Shown here: one piece after another, positions 55,958 to 64,000 of the stretch | Position numbering within the stretch: position 1 is the first letter of the stretch | Layout of the letters: each line of letters begins with the position of its first letter | Source of the DNA: Pseudocercospora fijiensis CIRAD86 | Taxonomy: Eukaryota > Ascomycota > Dothideomycetes > Mycosphaerellales > Mycosphaerellaceae | DNA length: 64,000 bases | Assembly (NCBI RefSeq): GCF_000340215.1 | Contig: NW_006921540.1 | Span: 924,377-988,376, forward strand | Direction: 5' to 3' | Made by a program: the position numbers and the translations under genes | The notes under the pieces: model-generated | Seen by the model: the letters and a program-made list of their open reading frames with translations, nothing else | The model's database searches: none | What the model was told of the DNA's origin: nothing

Positions 55958-57790
55958 ATGTCCAAGTTTTTCAGATCGGCAAACTCGAGCGACAGTGAGT
56001 CCAGCAGTGACGACGAAGACAGCGAGGAGATTTGGAGCAACTCCGTCTCACAACTAAACGTTCGGGAGCCTCAGAACAGCGCCGGTGCCCATAACAATGC
56101 GCTCGCTTTGGGGCAGTCGCGCCAAGGCCCTGGATCAGGTCGTGACTTCTTATTACATGCGCTTCTAGAGGAGAGGTGCATGACACAGGTGCTTGAGAGG
56201 AGACGCCGAGAAGGGCGGGACTTGAACGACAAGGATGATATCGAGCGCGAGGTACACGAAGTCTACACACGGCTTTCCACTCAGCTTGCCTCGCTGCATC
56301 TGGTCTCGCCTGATCTTCACGGAGATCAACATCGGTCTACCAGGCAAGTCGCTCGCGATGGGCTGAATCATATTATGTCGGGTTCTTTTGTTGGACGCCA
56401 GCAGGCAGCTGTCCCAGCTCCTGTAAGAAGGCTCCTAACAGCTTCAGGCGAATCATCCACACCCAGCAGCCCCGTCTCGCTCCTTGACAGCGTCGCAATT
56501 CCGTCCATACTGCCAAGCAGATATGTGCAGGATTTCGAAGAGATTGGAGTGCTTGGTCGAGGAGGCTTCGGCGAAGTCTACCAGGTCCGACATAAATTGG
56601 ACGATTGCATCTATGCCGTCAAGAAGATTCCAATCCGTCCTTCACTGATCAACGAAATCTCTACAGGCGGACAGGCTGCGCTGGATAAGCTTCTGGCGGA
56701 AGTTCGGAGCTTGTCGCGACTCCAGCATCCAAACGTAGTGAGATACTTCAACAGCTGGATCGAGTGGTCGGTTGGTACTGGACAGAACTCAAGCTCCAGT
56801 AATGTCTTCATGGCCACAAATGAAAGTCAGAGTGTTGTTGGTGTCAAGGAGACGGAGTCGGATTCGAGATCATTCGAATCATTTCACCGTGTCAAGACTC
56901 AAGGCGATACGGAAGAACTCGCGATCACTTTCGAGAGCAGTCAAAACGCATCACAATTGGACTCATCCGAACAGCACATCAGGTCAAATATCAGCGACGA
57001 TGCGTCTCGAGAACTTTCCGGACGTTCCTTCTCCGAAGCATCGAACGGAGTCACCTTGTCGACAACGCAACCGACTTTAGCGCTCCACATGCAAATGAGT
57101 GTGCACCAAATGACCTTGGCAGACTTTTTGGCACCTCCTTCAACTGGCGCCGTCAACCCTCTTTCACATTGCTTTCACCTCGAACCATCGCTCCAAATTC
57201 TCCACTCGCTCTTGGACGGCGTGGAGTATCTCCACTCAGAGAACATCGTCCACCGCGATTTGAAGCCCGCGAATATCTTCTTGAGGCACGAAAGCAATCC
57301 GAGAGCTGCGCATGGCTGTGTCGACCTGTTCCTCTGTTCCGAATGTCGTTCTGCAGGATCAGCAAACCCAGCCAAGCTGTCTATCTGCATTGGTGATTTC
57401 GGTCTCGTCACGCAGCTTGCAAGCGGCGAACCCAACTCTGATGCAGCGGCCGAGGCCGCCGTAGGGACTGAGATCTATCGTCCTACGAGCAAGACCTCAA
57501 GTCCGCCATCGCCTCACCTGGATATCTACGCGCTTGGGGTGATCACGTGCGAACTTCTCTGCAAATTCAATACCCAAATGGAGCGCCGCGACACCTTGCA
57601 GTCGCTTCATCGAGGGGCCTTACCGCAAGATCTGGCAGTCGGACCATCTGATAAGCTTCGTGATTGCATAGCGTATATGCTATGCAATCCAGAAGCGACG
57701 ATTGGAGGAATACGCACGAAGTTGAGCAATGTTCTGTCGAATGCGTTGAGTAGCCCTAGCGTGCCTGCATCAAGACGCTTGAGCTCGTAA
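55958..57790 (+). CDS. HRI-like eIF2alpha-type protein kinase, divergent
   Basis: 610 aa in one exon. eIF2alpha kinases slow translation under stress by phosphorylating Ser51-equivalent of eIF2alpha. Seen: FLLHALLEERC near residue 64, like the HRI N-terminal helix block; a kinase domain from about 188 with GRGGFG (200-205), AVKK with Lys 222, and HPNVVRYFNSWIEW. A long insert (about 271-372) between the N-lobe strands, typical of eIF2alpha kinases, follows, then LHMQMSVHQMTLADFL, HRDLKPANIF (432-441) and DFG (480-482). The activation segment reads GTEIYRPTSKTSS and lacks the APE motif, though the later LDIYALGV is kept. The N-terminus MSKFFRSANSSDSESSSDDE resembles that of eIF3c. Kinase family is firm; HRI/IFK assignment is probable; activity is uncertain. 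Confidence 0.85.
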   Translation: MSKFFRSANSSDSESSSDDEDSEEIWSNSVSQLNVREPQNSAGAHNNALALGQSRQGPGSGRDFLLHALLEERCMTQVLERRRREGRDLNDKDDIEREVHEVYTRLSTQLASLHLVSPDLHGDQHRSTRQVARDGLNHIMSGSFVGRQQAAVPAPVRRLLTASGESSTPSSPVSLLDSVAIPSILPSRYVQDFEEIGVLGRGGFGEVYQVRHKLDDCIYAVKKIPIRPSLINEISTGGQAALDKLLAEVRSLSRLQHPNVVRYFNSWIEWSVGTGQNSSSSNVFMATNESQSVVGVKETESDSRSFESFHRVKTQGDTEELAITFESSQNASQLDSSEQHIRSNISDDASRELSGRSFSEASNGVTLSTTQPTLALHMQMSVHQMTLADFLAPPSTGAVNPLSHCFHLEPSLQILHSLLDGVEYLHSENIVHRDLKPANIFLRHESNPRAAHGCVDLFLCSECRSAGSANPAKLSICIGDFGLVTQLASGEPNSDAAAEAAVGTEIYRPTSKTSSPPSPHLDIYALGVITCELLCKFNTQMERRDTLQSLHRGALPQDLAVGPSDKLRDCIAYMLCNPEATIGGIRTKLSNVLSNALSSPSVPASRRLSS

Positions 57791-58298
57791 GGTACTAGGT
57801 AGCTTTGAGCTCTGGGTGTCGACGACCATGGCTGTGGTCGTTGCCGCAATTATCGAATCACGGTCCGCGCGCTCAAATGCAACATGAAATACATAGTTTC
57901 TAGGACTTTGTCATGCTCCTCTGGTTTCGCTCACATGGTTCGATCGCACGCACCCTCGTCGGCTCACTCACAAGGACCTCCACACTTTATGCCAATCCGC
58001 TGTCCAAAGTATGAGACGATATTCCCAGAAACCGCATGTGACAAATCAAAAAGCCAAGACGGCATCTCTTAAAAGCGTATGGACAAGATCAAAAAGAAGT
58101 CTATAGAAAACTTCGCACCAAAGCATCACATCATTATACCTTAGCCACATTTCCCGGCAGTGGTAGTAAACCCAAGTGTCAGTGTCCAAACCCCGTTCAT
58201 TTCATTGCATCCAATTCAAAAACTCCACAAGCACCTTCGCTTTCATGATGACGAAAACAAGAAAATCCAAATTTCGTGATTAACTCCTCCTCATCCCC
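57791..58298. other. Intergenic between convergent genes
   Basis: 3' flanks of the kinase and apyrase genes. No gene seen. Confidence 0.7.
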
Positions 58299-60446
58299 TC
58301 AATCAACACTCTCCTTAAAAGGTGTCATCAAAGGACTTTTCCGACTGGGACTGGTCCTCCTACTTCTACTTCCCGGAGCAAGCCGGTCAGTGCTCTCGCT
58401 CCTGGCCATTAAGCCAGAACGTTCGAAAGGCGTGATTGCACCACCAATGCCGAGGCCATGTGAGGTGGTGACAGGTGTCGCGATGCCAGAGGGGTCGAAA
58501 AAGCCCTTTGACTTGATGGGAGAGTTTCTGGTGAAATCAGGTGACAAGGCTCGCATTGCTGGAGTGACCATGCCGGATGTACGGCCGATTCGCACGGCGT
58601 CTGCATCAGTGCTGGAATCTGAGAGGTGCTCGGAGTCAACTTCAGCTAGTTCGAAGTCGTCTAGATCGGCTTCCTCGAGCACTCGCTCGTAGGAGGGAGA
58701 GTTGTTGCCAAAGAGCTTGCCACTAAGCATACCCGGTCGCTTCTTCTTCGACTTGAATGACGAGGACTTGCCGCCAAGATATCTTTGGTACCAGGATTGG
58801 CGTCGCTCACGGCCACAGAGTAGGTAGACGGCAAGGACCATAATAAGCAGAAAGATCAGGATGCCTGGGATGCGACGCGAGTAGGTGCTGGTGAGGATCT
58901 TGTCGTGCCAGTCCTGATCTTCCGCTTGCATGGTTCCGTTCGCAGGGTAGGAGTCAAGGCCGGCTGCAGGATATTGCCAGTCAGGAGGCAGTCGCGTGGT
59001 TTGCGTATTACTGCCAAAGCCCACGGCCAGTGCATCTTCTGCAGGTGGCATCTGCGAGGATGCATAGAGGACGATCTTGCCGAGAGTCCAGCTGACTTCA
59101 GTGCCATCAATCTTGTCGACAGCCTGGAAAGGATCCAGAAAGCCGCGATCTTTGGCACTTTCAACCACAGCCTTGGTCTTGTTGTATCCACTACTCTTGC
59201 CAGCCTCAATTCCGACTCTTGGCACTCCGATACCTTCGTGGAGCATGTTAATCAGCCAGCTCGCCTTGAAGCACACTTCCTCGACCGTCTTTGCATCCAC
59301 TTCGTGGCCCCACTTCTCTTTTGCGACATCTTTCTCGATGTCTGCCCAATCTCGTGAGCAGAGGTCGGTGACCTGCTTCTGATACGTCTGGAAGTCATAG
59401 GCTTTGTCTTTGTGGGCCTTCGCGAAGATCTCGTGTGTCGTATGCCAGAATTCGGAGACGCCAACGAAGTGGTTGACATCGAAGTCGATCGCAGGGGTAT
59501 GTTGACCATTGAGCAGACAAGGCGCATCCTTACATTCCTTCTCTTTCTCCAAGAGAGGATACGTGCCCTTCAGACATTGCGTGAAGTCACCTGTGCCGAC
59601 CAGATAAGGCTCCTTCCCTTGCAAGTCACTGGACCCGGGTGCAATCTCCTCACCAGTTGTCTTGACCTTGATGCCGACAGGCAGACACGGATCCGGTAGC
59701 TCATGAGCATTCGGCGACGCTTCGAGAAGTCGTGTTACATATCGTTTTCGTGCTTCATTGGCTCCAAAGCCGAGCCATGTTGTTACGAACACTCGATAGT
59801 CCATCTGCTGGCCTCCCACTGTTCGCAGCCTCAGCAATTTCAGGTCATTGGCGTGCTTCTCAGCTTCCGTTGCATTTGGCGCAAACGCAATCTGCGCCGA
59901 TGCTCCTCCCATATCAAGAAATCCGTAAGTGTGGTGACTCTTTCCATGATCATGATCGTCCGGCGCATCGAAGCCTCCAAGAAGGTAATTCGCAGCAATC
60001 CAGCCGTAGAGACCTTCAGTCTCGCCCGGAATAACCTGTACGTGTAGGTCGCAATCCGGCAGTTGGAATTGGGTATGTTCTCGAAAGTAGGCACACGTAT
60101 ATCTCAGCACATCAGCCCTTTGGTGATCCGGCAATAATCGCATGCCCGCAGTCGCAAGCAGGAATACCGGCGTATTTTCCACCTCGCCCTTGGGCACAAT
60201 ATCTTGCGCAAACTCGACTAGCTCTTTCAGATGTTCTCCTACAGCCTCAGGCTTATCGCCGAAGGTAGAAATGCCCGGATGCACCTTTTTGATCCACTTC
60301 TTCTTGGTCTTGACCTCGGGCAACCTCCTCAGATCCTCCTTGTCGCCCTCCTTCCGGGCATGTTTCGCGTCCTTCCACCGGTAGACGTAGACTCGAGTGC
60401 CCGACGAGCCAGCATCGAAGACCAGGCCATATTGGTGCTTTGCCAT
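58299..60446 (-). CDS. YND1: Golgi apyrase (GDA1/CD39 nucleoside phosphatase)
   Basis: 715 aa in one exon. The apyrase conserved regions appear in order: DAGSSGTRVYVYRW (about 11-24), ATAGMRLL (98-105), GETEGLYGW (141-149) and LDMGGASAQIAF (177-188). A single C-terminal membrane span, IPGILIFLLIMVLAVYLLCG, lies at about 526-545, followed by a 170-residue Ser-rich tail. The start is directly at the catalytic domain with no N-terminal signal anchor. This is the Ynd1 arrangement (C-terminal anchor) rather than Gda1 (N-terminal anchor). Ynd1-type enzymes hydrolyse nucleoside di- and triphosphates in the Golgi lumen and so support nucleotide-sugar import for glycosylation. The tail would be cytosolic. 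Confidence 0.92.
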   Translation of the reverse strand: MAKHQYGLVFDAGSSGTRVYVYRWKDAKHARKEGDKEDLRRLPEVKTKKKWIKKVHPGISTFGDKPEAVGEHLKELVEFAQDIVPKGEVENTPVFLLATAGMRLLPDHQRADVLRYTCAYFREHTQFQLPDCDLHVQVIPGETEGLYGWIAANYLLGGFDAPDDHDHGKSHHTYGFLDMGGASAQIAFAPNATEAEKHANDLKLLRLRTVGGQQMDYRVFVTTWLGFGANEARKRYVTRLLEASPNAHELPDPCLPVGIKVKTTGEEIAPGSSDLQGKEPYLVGTGDFTQCLKGTYPLLEKEKECKDAPCLLNGQHTPAIDFDVNHFVGVSEFWHTTHEIFAKAHKDKAYDFQTYQKQVTDLCSRDWADIEKDVAKEKWGHEVDAKTVEEVCFKASWLINMLHEGIGVPRVGIEAGKSSGYNKTKAVVESAKDRGFLDPFQAVDKIDGTEVSWTLGKIVLYASSQMPPAEDALAVGFGSNTQTTRLPPDWQYPAAGLDSYPANGTMQAEDQDWHDKILTSTYSRRIPGILIFLLIMVLAVYLLCGRERRQSWYQRYLGGKSSSFKSKKKRPGMLSGKLFGNNSPSYERVLEEADLDDFELAEVDSEHLSDSSTDADAVRIGRTSGMVTPAMRALSPDFTRNSPIKSKGFFDPSGIATPVTTSHGLGIGGAITPFERSGLMARSESTDRLAPGSRSRRTSPSRKSPLMTPFKESVD

Positions 60447-60949
60447 GTCCGTATCAGGTCTGTATCCCTTATCGCATTCGCTCTTGCCACGACTCGCGCG
60501 GATTAATTATTGCTGTAGGTAGCGGTGGTAGAAGTACATTCTGGAGAAGCGCAAAGGTGTCGAGAGCGACTGTGTGATAGGATGGGCAAGGCTGAGAAAG
60601 CGAATGTTGTTGTGCAACCTGCGTCCCAATAATCCCCAATCTGCAAGCGAACTGGAGCCAGATCGCCGTTGCCAAGAAGCAGACGCGTCCACAGAAGTTT
60701 AAGTTCCGCCGAACAAAGCTTAATATGTAAAAAGACATCGACACATCAATCTGTGGCCACACTACTCTTTCGAAACAATGGCATGTTGATCAAAGGCGTC
60801 ATCCCTCGCACCGTCACTGCGAGTCGTTCTGGCCTTGCACTGTTTCAATCGGCGCTGACGTTGTCGTGGAACATGGTTGCGATTTGCTGACCACCACATC
60901 GGAGCCTCCGTTTTATCTGCAAGGGACCGCCTCCGGACGGGATCATGGT

Positions 60950-60980
<31 letters not shown>

Positions 60981-61261
60981 TTCTTTGGCGGCGACTCGAA
61001 GCTTTTGTGAAACTCGACTTCGCAGGAGGTCTTGCATCGTCGTCACGAGGAGAACAGGGAAGTTTCAGGCTGCGATCATGGGTCAAGAAGTGTTATTACT
61101 TGCATCTCAAAGCCATGCCTCCGTGCTTAGCTCAGCACTTGCACTACCTCTGAGTCTCTGACTTATACGCCCGCTCCAAGCCATGACTCCGATAATATTC
61201 ATTTCGTGTGAGAAGCATCGCCACATGCACTGCGCTGCCCAGTACTGCAGCGTTTTCCGAG
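60447..61261. other. Intergenic
   Basis: Promoter side of the apyrase and 3' side of the F-box gene. Contains a (ggcaca)n microsatellite of about five units at about 60,954-60,980. No gene seen. Confidence 0.65.
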
Positions 61262-63093
61262 CTAGCCTTGCGCGGTAACCTCATCCTCGTCCTCCTCCAT
61301 TGGAGTTCCATCAATCAACTGCATCTCGTATTCCACCAAACCCTGCTTGATGCTCTGATTTTCACCCTTCCAGCACTCAACGACCCAGCTGTTGTGCGGC
61401 GAGTAGCAGATTCCACGCCTGCAAATGGTTCTCATCAAGTTGGGCAACTCAGGCTTTAGCGTGTATGCAAGGTCGCGATAGTACGATGGGACCAGGTCGG
61501 TGAAGGTGACTGTGAGGTGCTCCAAAGATTCAGGAAGCATGTGGTGGATTTGCGCCATAACTGAACTCGAGTCGATGAGATCCTTGCGGGTGTGAAGGAC
61601 AAAGGTCTTCAGATTTTGCGGCAGGAAGCTGGTCCGGTCCTTGAAGAGATCATCGACTTCCCACTGATCAACATATTCGCCCTGCAGCGCGCCAGCAAGA
61701 GCGTAGTCATCTATGCAAAGAGTCTCGAGCGTAGAGAACTCATCCAGAGACCGCAAGGCTGGACGATCTGTGATGCACTTGGCCGCTTCTGCTCTGAATA
61801 CAAGCTTGAGGTGCTGAAGGGAGCTGCGATGACGCTGAAGCGATTCCCAGAGCTGTTGCAGGGTCAGATCCGATATTTCACCGTCCTGAGCATCGGCTCT
61901 AGTGATGAAATTTTCGTACCACTCTACGGTTAGCTCTTGAAGACTCGCGCAAGTACGGACAAGACCAGACAGGGTGGGTATGTCGAGATGGCATTGGCTG
62001 AGGTGAAGTCTGGTGACGGAAGATTTTCCACCTTTGGGCGGGCCAACTGGCGTACCTCTGTCACTGCAGATGGCATCTGCCCTGATGATTTCCATTTTCG
62101 GGAAGAACATTGCATCCTTGACTATGTGCGAGCTCGCACAGACCATTGTCGAAATCCCACCAATGGCCATGGAATCATATTGATTGCGAACGTGCCTGGC
62201 AGCAGTCAGCATGTCTCCTTTTCAAGACGGTAATCAGTCCGAAGCACTTACAAAGACTTTAGCTCTGGCAGGATACTTGGGATCTGCTGTTCGAGAGCCA
62301 ATACTTGGAAGAGTGGTAACATGGTCCCGAGACTTGCGTACTTTGGGCTGATTCCGCCGAATTTGCTGGCTTCCTGTGGACTTGGGAGGTAGAAATGAAG
62401 CGTCTGCGTGTTCTTGGCGAGTAGCAGGAGCAGCATAACCTGCGCGTCGTAAACAGCGTTTCGAAGGCTAGTGGACAATGGGTAGTGAACATCGCGCCAT
62501 GCTGCATATGGTAGGATCGCTTCCAGGTAGCCAATCACTTCTTTGGTGCTCGGAAGGTCGTCTGCAGCTCCCAACCACAACTTGATGTTGAGCTGACGCA
62601 AATGGCGCGCGAGTCCAGGCTCTTGTGTGATTGTGCGAAGCAATAGGCGAAGTCTGTTCAAGTCAGCAATGTGAGTAGGTGAACTTACCCCATCCGCCCT
62701 TTCAGTCAGTCGCTTCCATTAATCTACTGCCGATAGCAGCGCCTGGTTTTCACTCCACGAGCAGGGATTCCATGTCCTAGTTGAAGGCGGCCAAACCATT
62801 CAACAGGGGAAGGGGAAGAGCATAGTTACCTACCGAGTTGAACTCGTCAAATTACTGAACTGGCTGTAGAGGAATGGCGTCGCCACCGCGTTGAAGTGCT
62901 TGTTGACCAGACAGAGTGTGCGATAATCTCTCGGTACAGGGCTATAGTGGCCCATTACTTCGGCCAGCAACTCCGTCGGCAGGTCCTCGACTGTGGCCTC
63001 TGGTGGTGTCTGGTACCGCTTCTCGACTACCGGCATCGTAGAAGGCTTTGCGCGTTGGCGCGATGAGAGGTACTGGCGGATGCTGGACAGCAT
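61262..63093 (-). CDS. F-box protein, LRR-like
   Basis: Exons 62,834-63,093, 62,252-62,653 and 61,262-62,195 (introns 180 and 56 bp; donors gtaggt and gtaagt) give 531 aa. The F-box lies in exon 1 at about residues 35-80: VEDLPTELLAEVMGHYSPVP followed by LCLVNKHFNAVATPFLY. F-box proteins recruit substrates to SCF ubiquitin ligases through Skp1. The remainder is a series of Leu-rich segments (for example LHLSQCHLDIPTLSGLVRTC, LEHLTVTFTDLVPSYY) like the irregular LRR regions of fungal F-box families, ending in an acidic MEEDEDEVTAQG. Substrate unknown. Both introns remove in-frame stops and keep phase, which supports the model. Confidence 0.85.
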
Positions 63094-64000
63094 GTTGGCG
63101 GCAGTAGTAGTGTTGATGGATGAGTCGCGAAGTCTGGGCCGAGCTTCAAAGATAACAAGTTGAGGCAGCAGCGGCAGTTGCCGTTTCGAGTCGATGTGAG
63201 CTTTCGAGTGTGAGGTGAATTAACCTTTTCCTATTCTCACATGGGGCCAGTTCACCTCAAGATCAATCGCATCGAGCACGAATAACCCGCGCGGCCACCA
63301 CGTATCATTCTCAGTCTCTGTTCCTCGTCGCCATATTTGGAGTTAAGAAGGTGCTGCATAGCCGTTGTGACCGTGGCGTAGTGGGTTCGGGGCCATACTC
63401 TCGAAGAATGGCTAACTTATAGGCTCAGTCTCTACGAACGCAATAGCGATCATGGTCCCTCCATTTTATGAGCTTCTTCGCTCGAACTCTGGAGATCGAT
63501 ACAGCTGCAATCCCTGGTCTCGGTGCTATAGTTCTGCTCTTTCAACCTCTTAGGCCCGCGAGCGCGATGCTGCTGCGTGAGGACTTTGTTGACGAGGGTC
63601 AAGTATAATCGAGCGCCTCACAAGTTGGTCGCTGTTTGAGAGTGCATTACACAGCATCTCAATAGCAGCATTGTTGATAGAGCCTTAAGAGGCGCGAGCG
63701 TTTATTGCCTGCATGTGAACGCAACTGCATGTGCAGTGAAGTTGCATGACCAGGGTCTGGCCACGAGGCGGGGCACGAGCTGACGCCATTCGAAATATTA
63801 GACGACCTCGGGAGTCGTGAACATCTTTCCGTACACCTTAGCAATCAAGATTCCTCATACGCCTTGCCTTGCCACCAGCAGCTTCGACTGACAACAGATT
63901 GCGAATCCAAAGTTTTGTGTGAGTATTGCCCTTCCCATACGCGGAAAACATGATCCAAGAAAGCCCCTTGCCCGATCTCGGGAGTCGGCTGGATTATTAA
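63094..64000. other. Intergenic to window end
   Basis: About 0.9 kb upstream of the F-box gene. Only short frames (for example 63,659-63,844, -) without protein character. Confidence 0.6.

Noticed and set aside
1..64000. CRISPR arrays, bacterial operons, rRNA genes
   Set aside because: Repeats present are minisatellites or transposon parts without regular unique spacers; gene structure is eukaryotic; no rRNA sequence was seen.

Overview
The window looks like a scaffold piece from a filamentous ascomycete, most likely a Dothideomycete (inference). The evidence is spliceosomal introns of about 49-180 bp with GTRNGT donors, a U2A' snRNP protein, a tRNA-splicing endonuclease subunit, a Ca-binding alternative NADH dehydrogenase, an ascomycete-type laccase ending in DSGL, and a sharp split between a gene-bearing half and a repeat island carrying the C-to-T signature of repeat-induced point mutation (RIP).

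Region 1, 1 to about 27,150, is the RIP island. CpA and TpG are strongly depleted, TpA is in excess, and CpG is kept. It holds no intact gene, but conceptual translation of the minus strand, reading through TAG/TAA, shows what was there. 1-4,000 is a duplicated retrotransposon gag (CCHC knuckle) with a retropepsin-like domain. About 7,750-8,828 and 21,138-22,720 are the two halves of one hAT transposase gene. The gene is split by a complete Ty3/gypsy-type LTR element (8,833-21,133; two 279-bp LTRs; gag, protease, RT, RNase H and integrase all on the minus strand). A 100-N assembly gap (12,026-12,125) lies inside that element. Between integrase and the 3' LTR it carries a further 2.7 kb of degenerate coding sequence that I cannot assign. 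About 22,720-27,150 holds more RIP-degraded sequence with short tandem and dispersed repeats, and the island stops abruptly at a 117-bp LTR-like sequence (27,157-27,273).

Region 2, about 27.3-64 kb, is the gene half. In order: U2A' (28,873-29,710, +); an unknown 276-aa protein (30,364-31,327, -); an aldehyde dehydrogenase (32,707-34,168, -) divergent from an external NADH dehydrogenase (34,522-36,675, +); a small family gene with an in-frame TAG (37,135-37,887, +); a His-rich 'allergen'-type protein (38,379-39,585, -) divergent from a disordered 604-aa protein (40,147-41,961, +) that shares a sequence module with it; a secreted Thr-rich protein (42,097-43,458, -); a gene-poor stretch with a RIP-affected MITE (44,939-45,268); a laccase (46,317-48,159, +); a coiled-coil unknown (49,334-50,617, -); a poorly resolved gene (about 51.8-52.5 kb, +); a tail-anchored unknown (52,938-53,612, +); SEN54 (54,157-55,491, -) divergent from an HRI-like eIF2alpha kinase (55,958-57,790, +); a Golgi apyrase (58,299-60,446, -); and an F-box/LRR-like protein (61,262-63,093, -).

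There is no operon-like pathway here. The genes are mostly housekeeping (splicing, tRNA processing, stress translation control, Golgi glycosylation support, respiration) with secreted or lineage-restricted genes between them. Minisatellites of 105-137 bp mark several intergenic regions. The main points for a second look are the nested hAT/gypsy structure and its unassigned ORFs, the palindromes repeated near that element's coding-block boundaries, the eIF3c-like N-terminus and missing APE motif of the eIF2alpha-type kinase, the RGG tail on Sen54, and the motif shared by two divergent neighbours.
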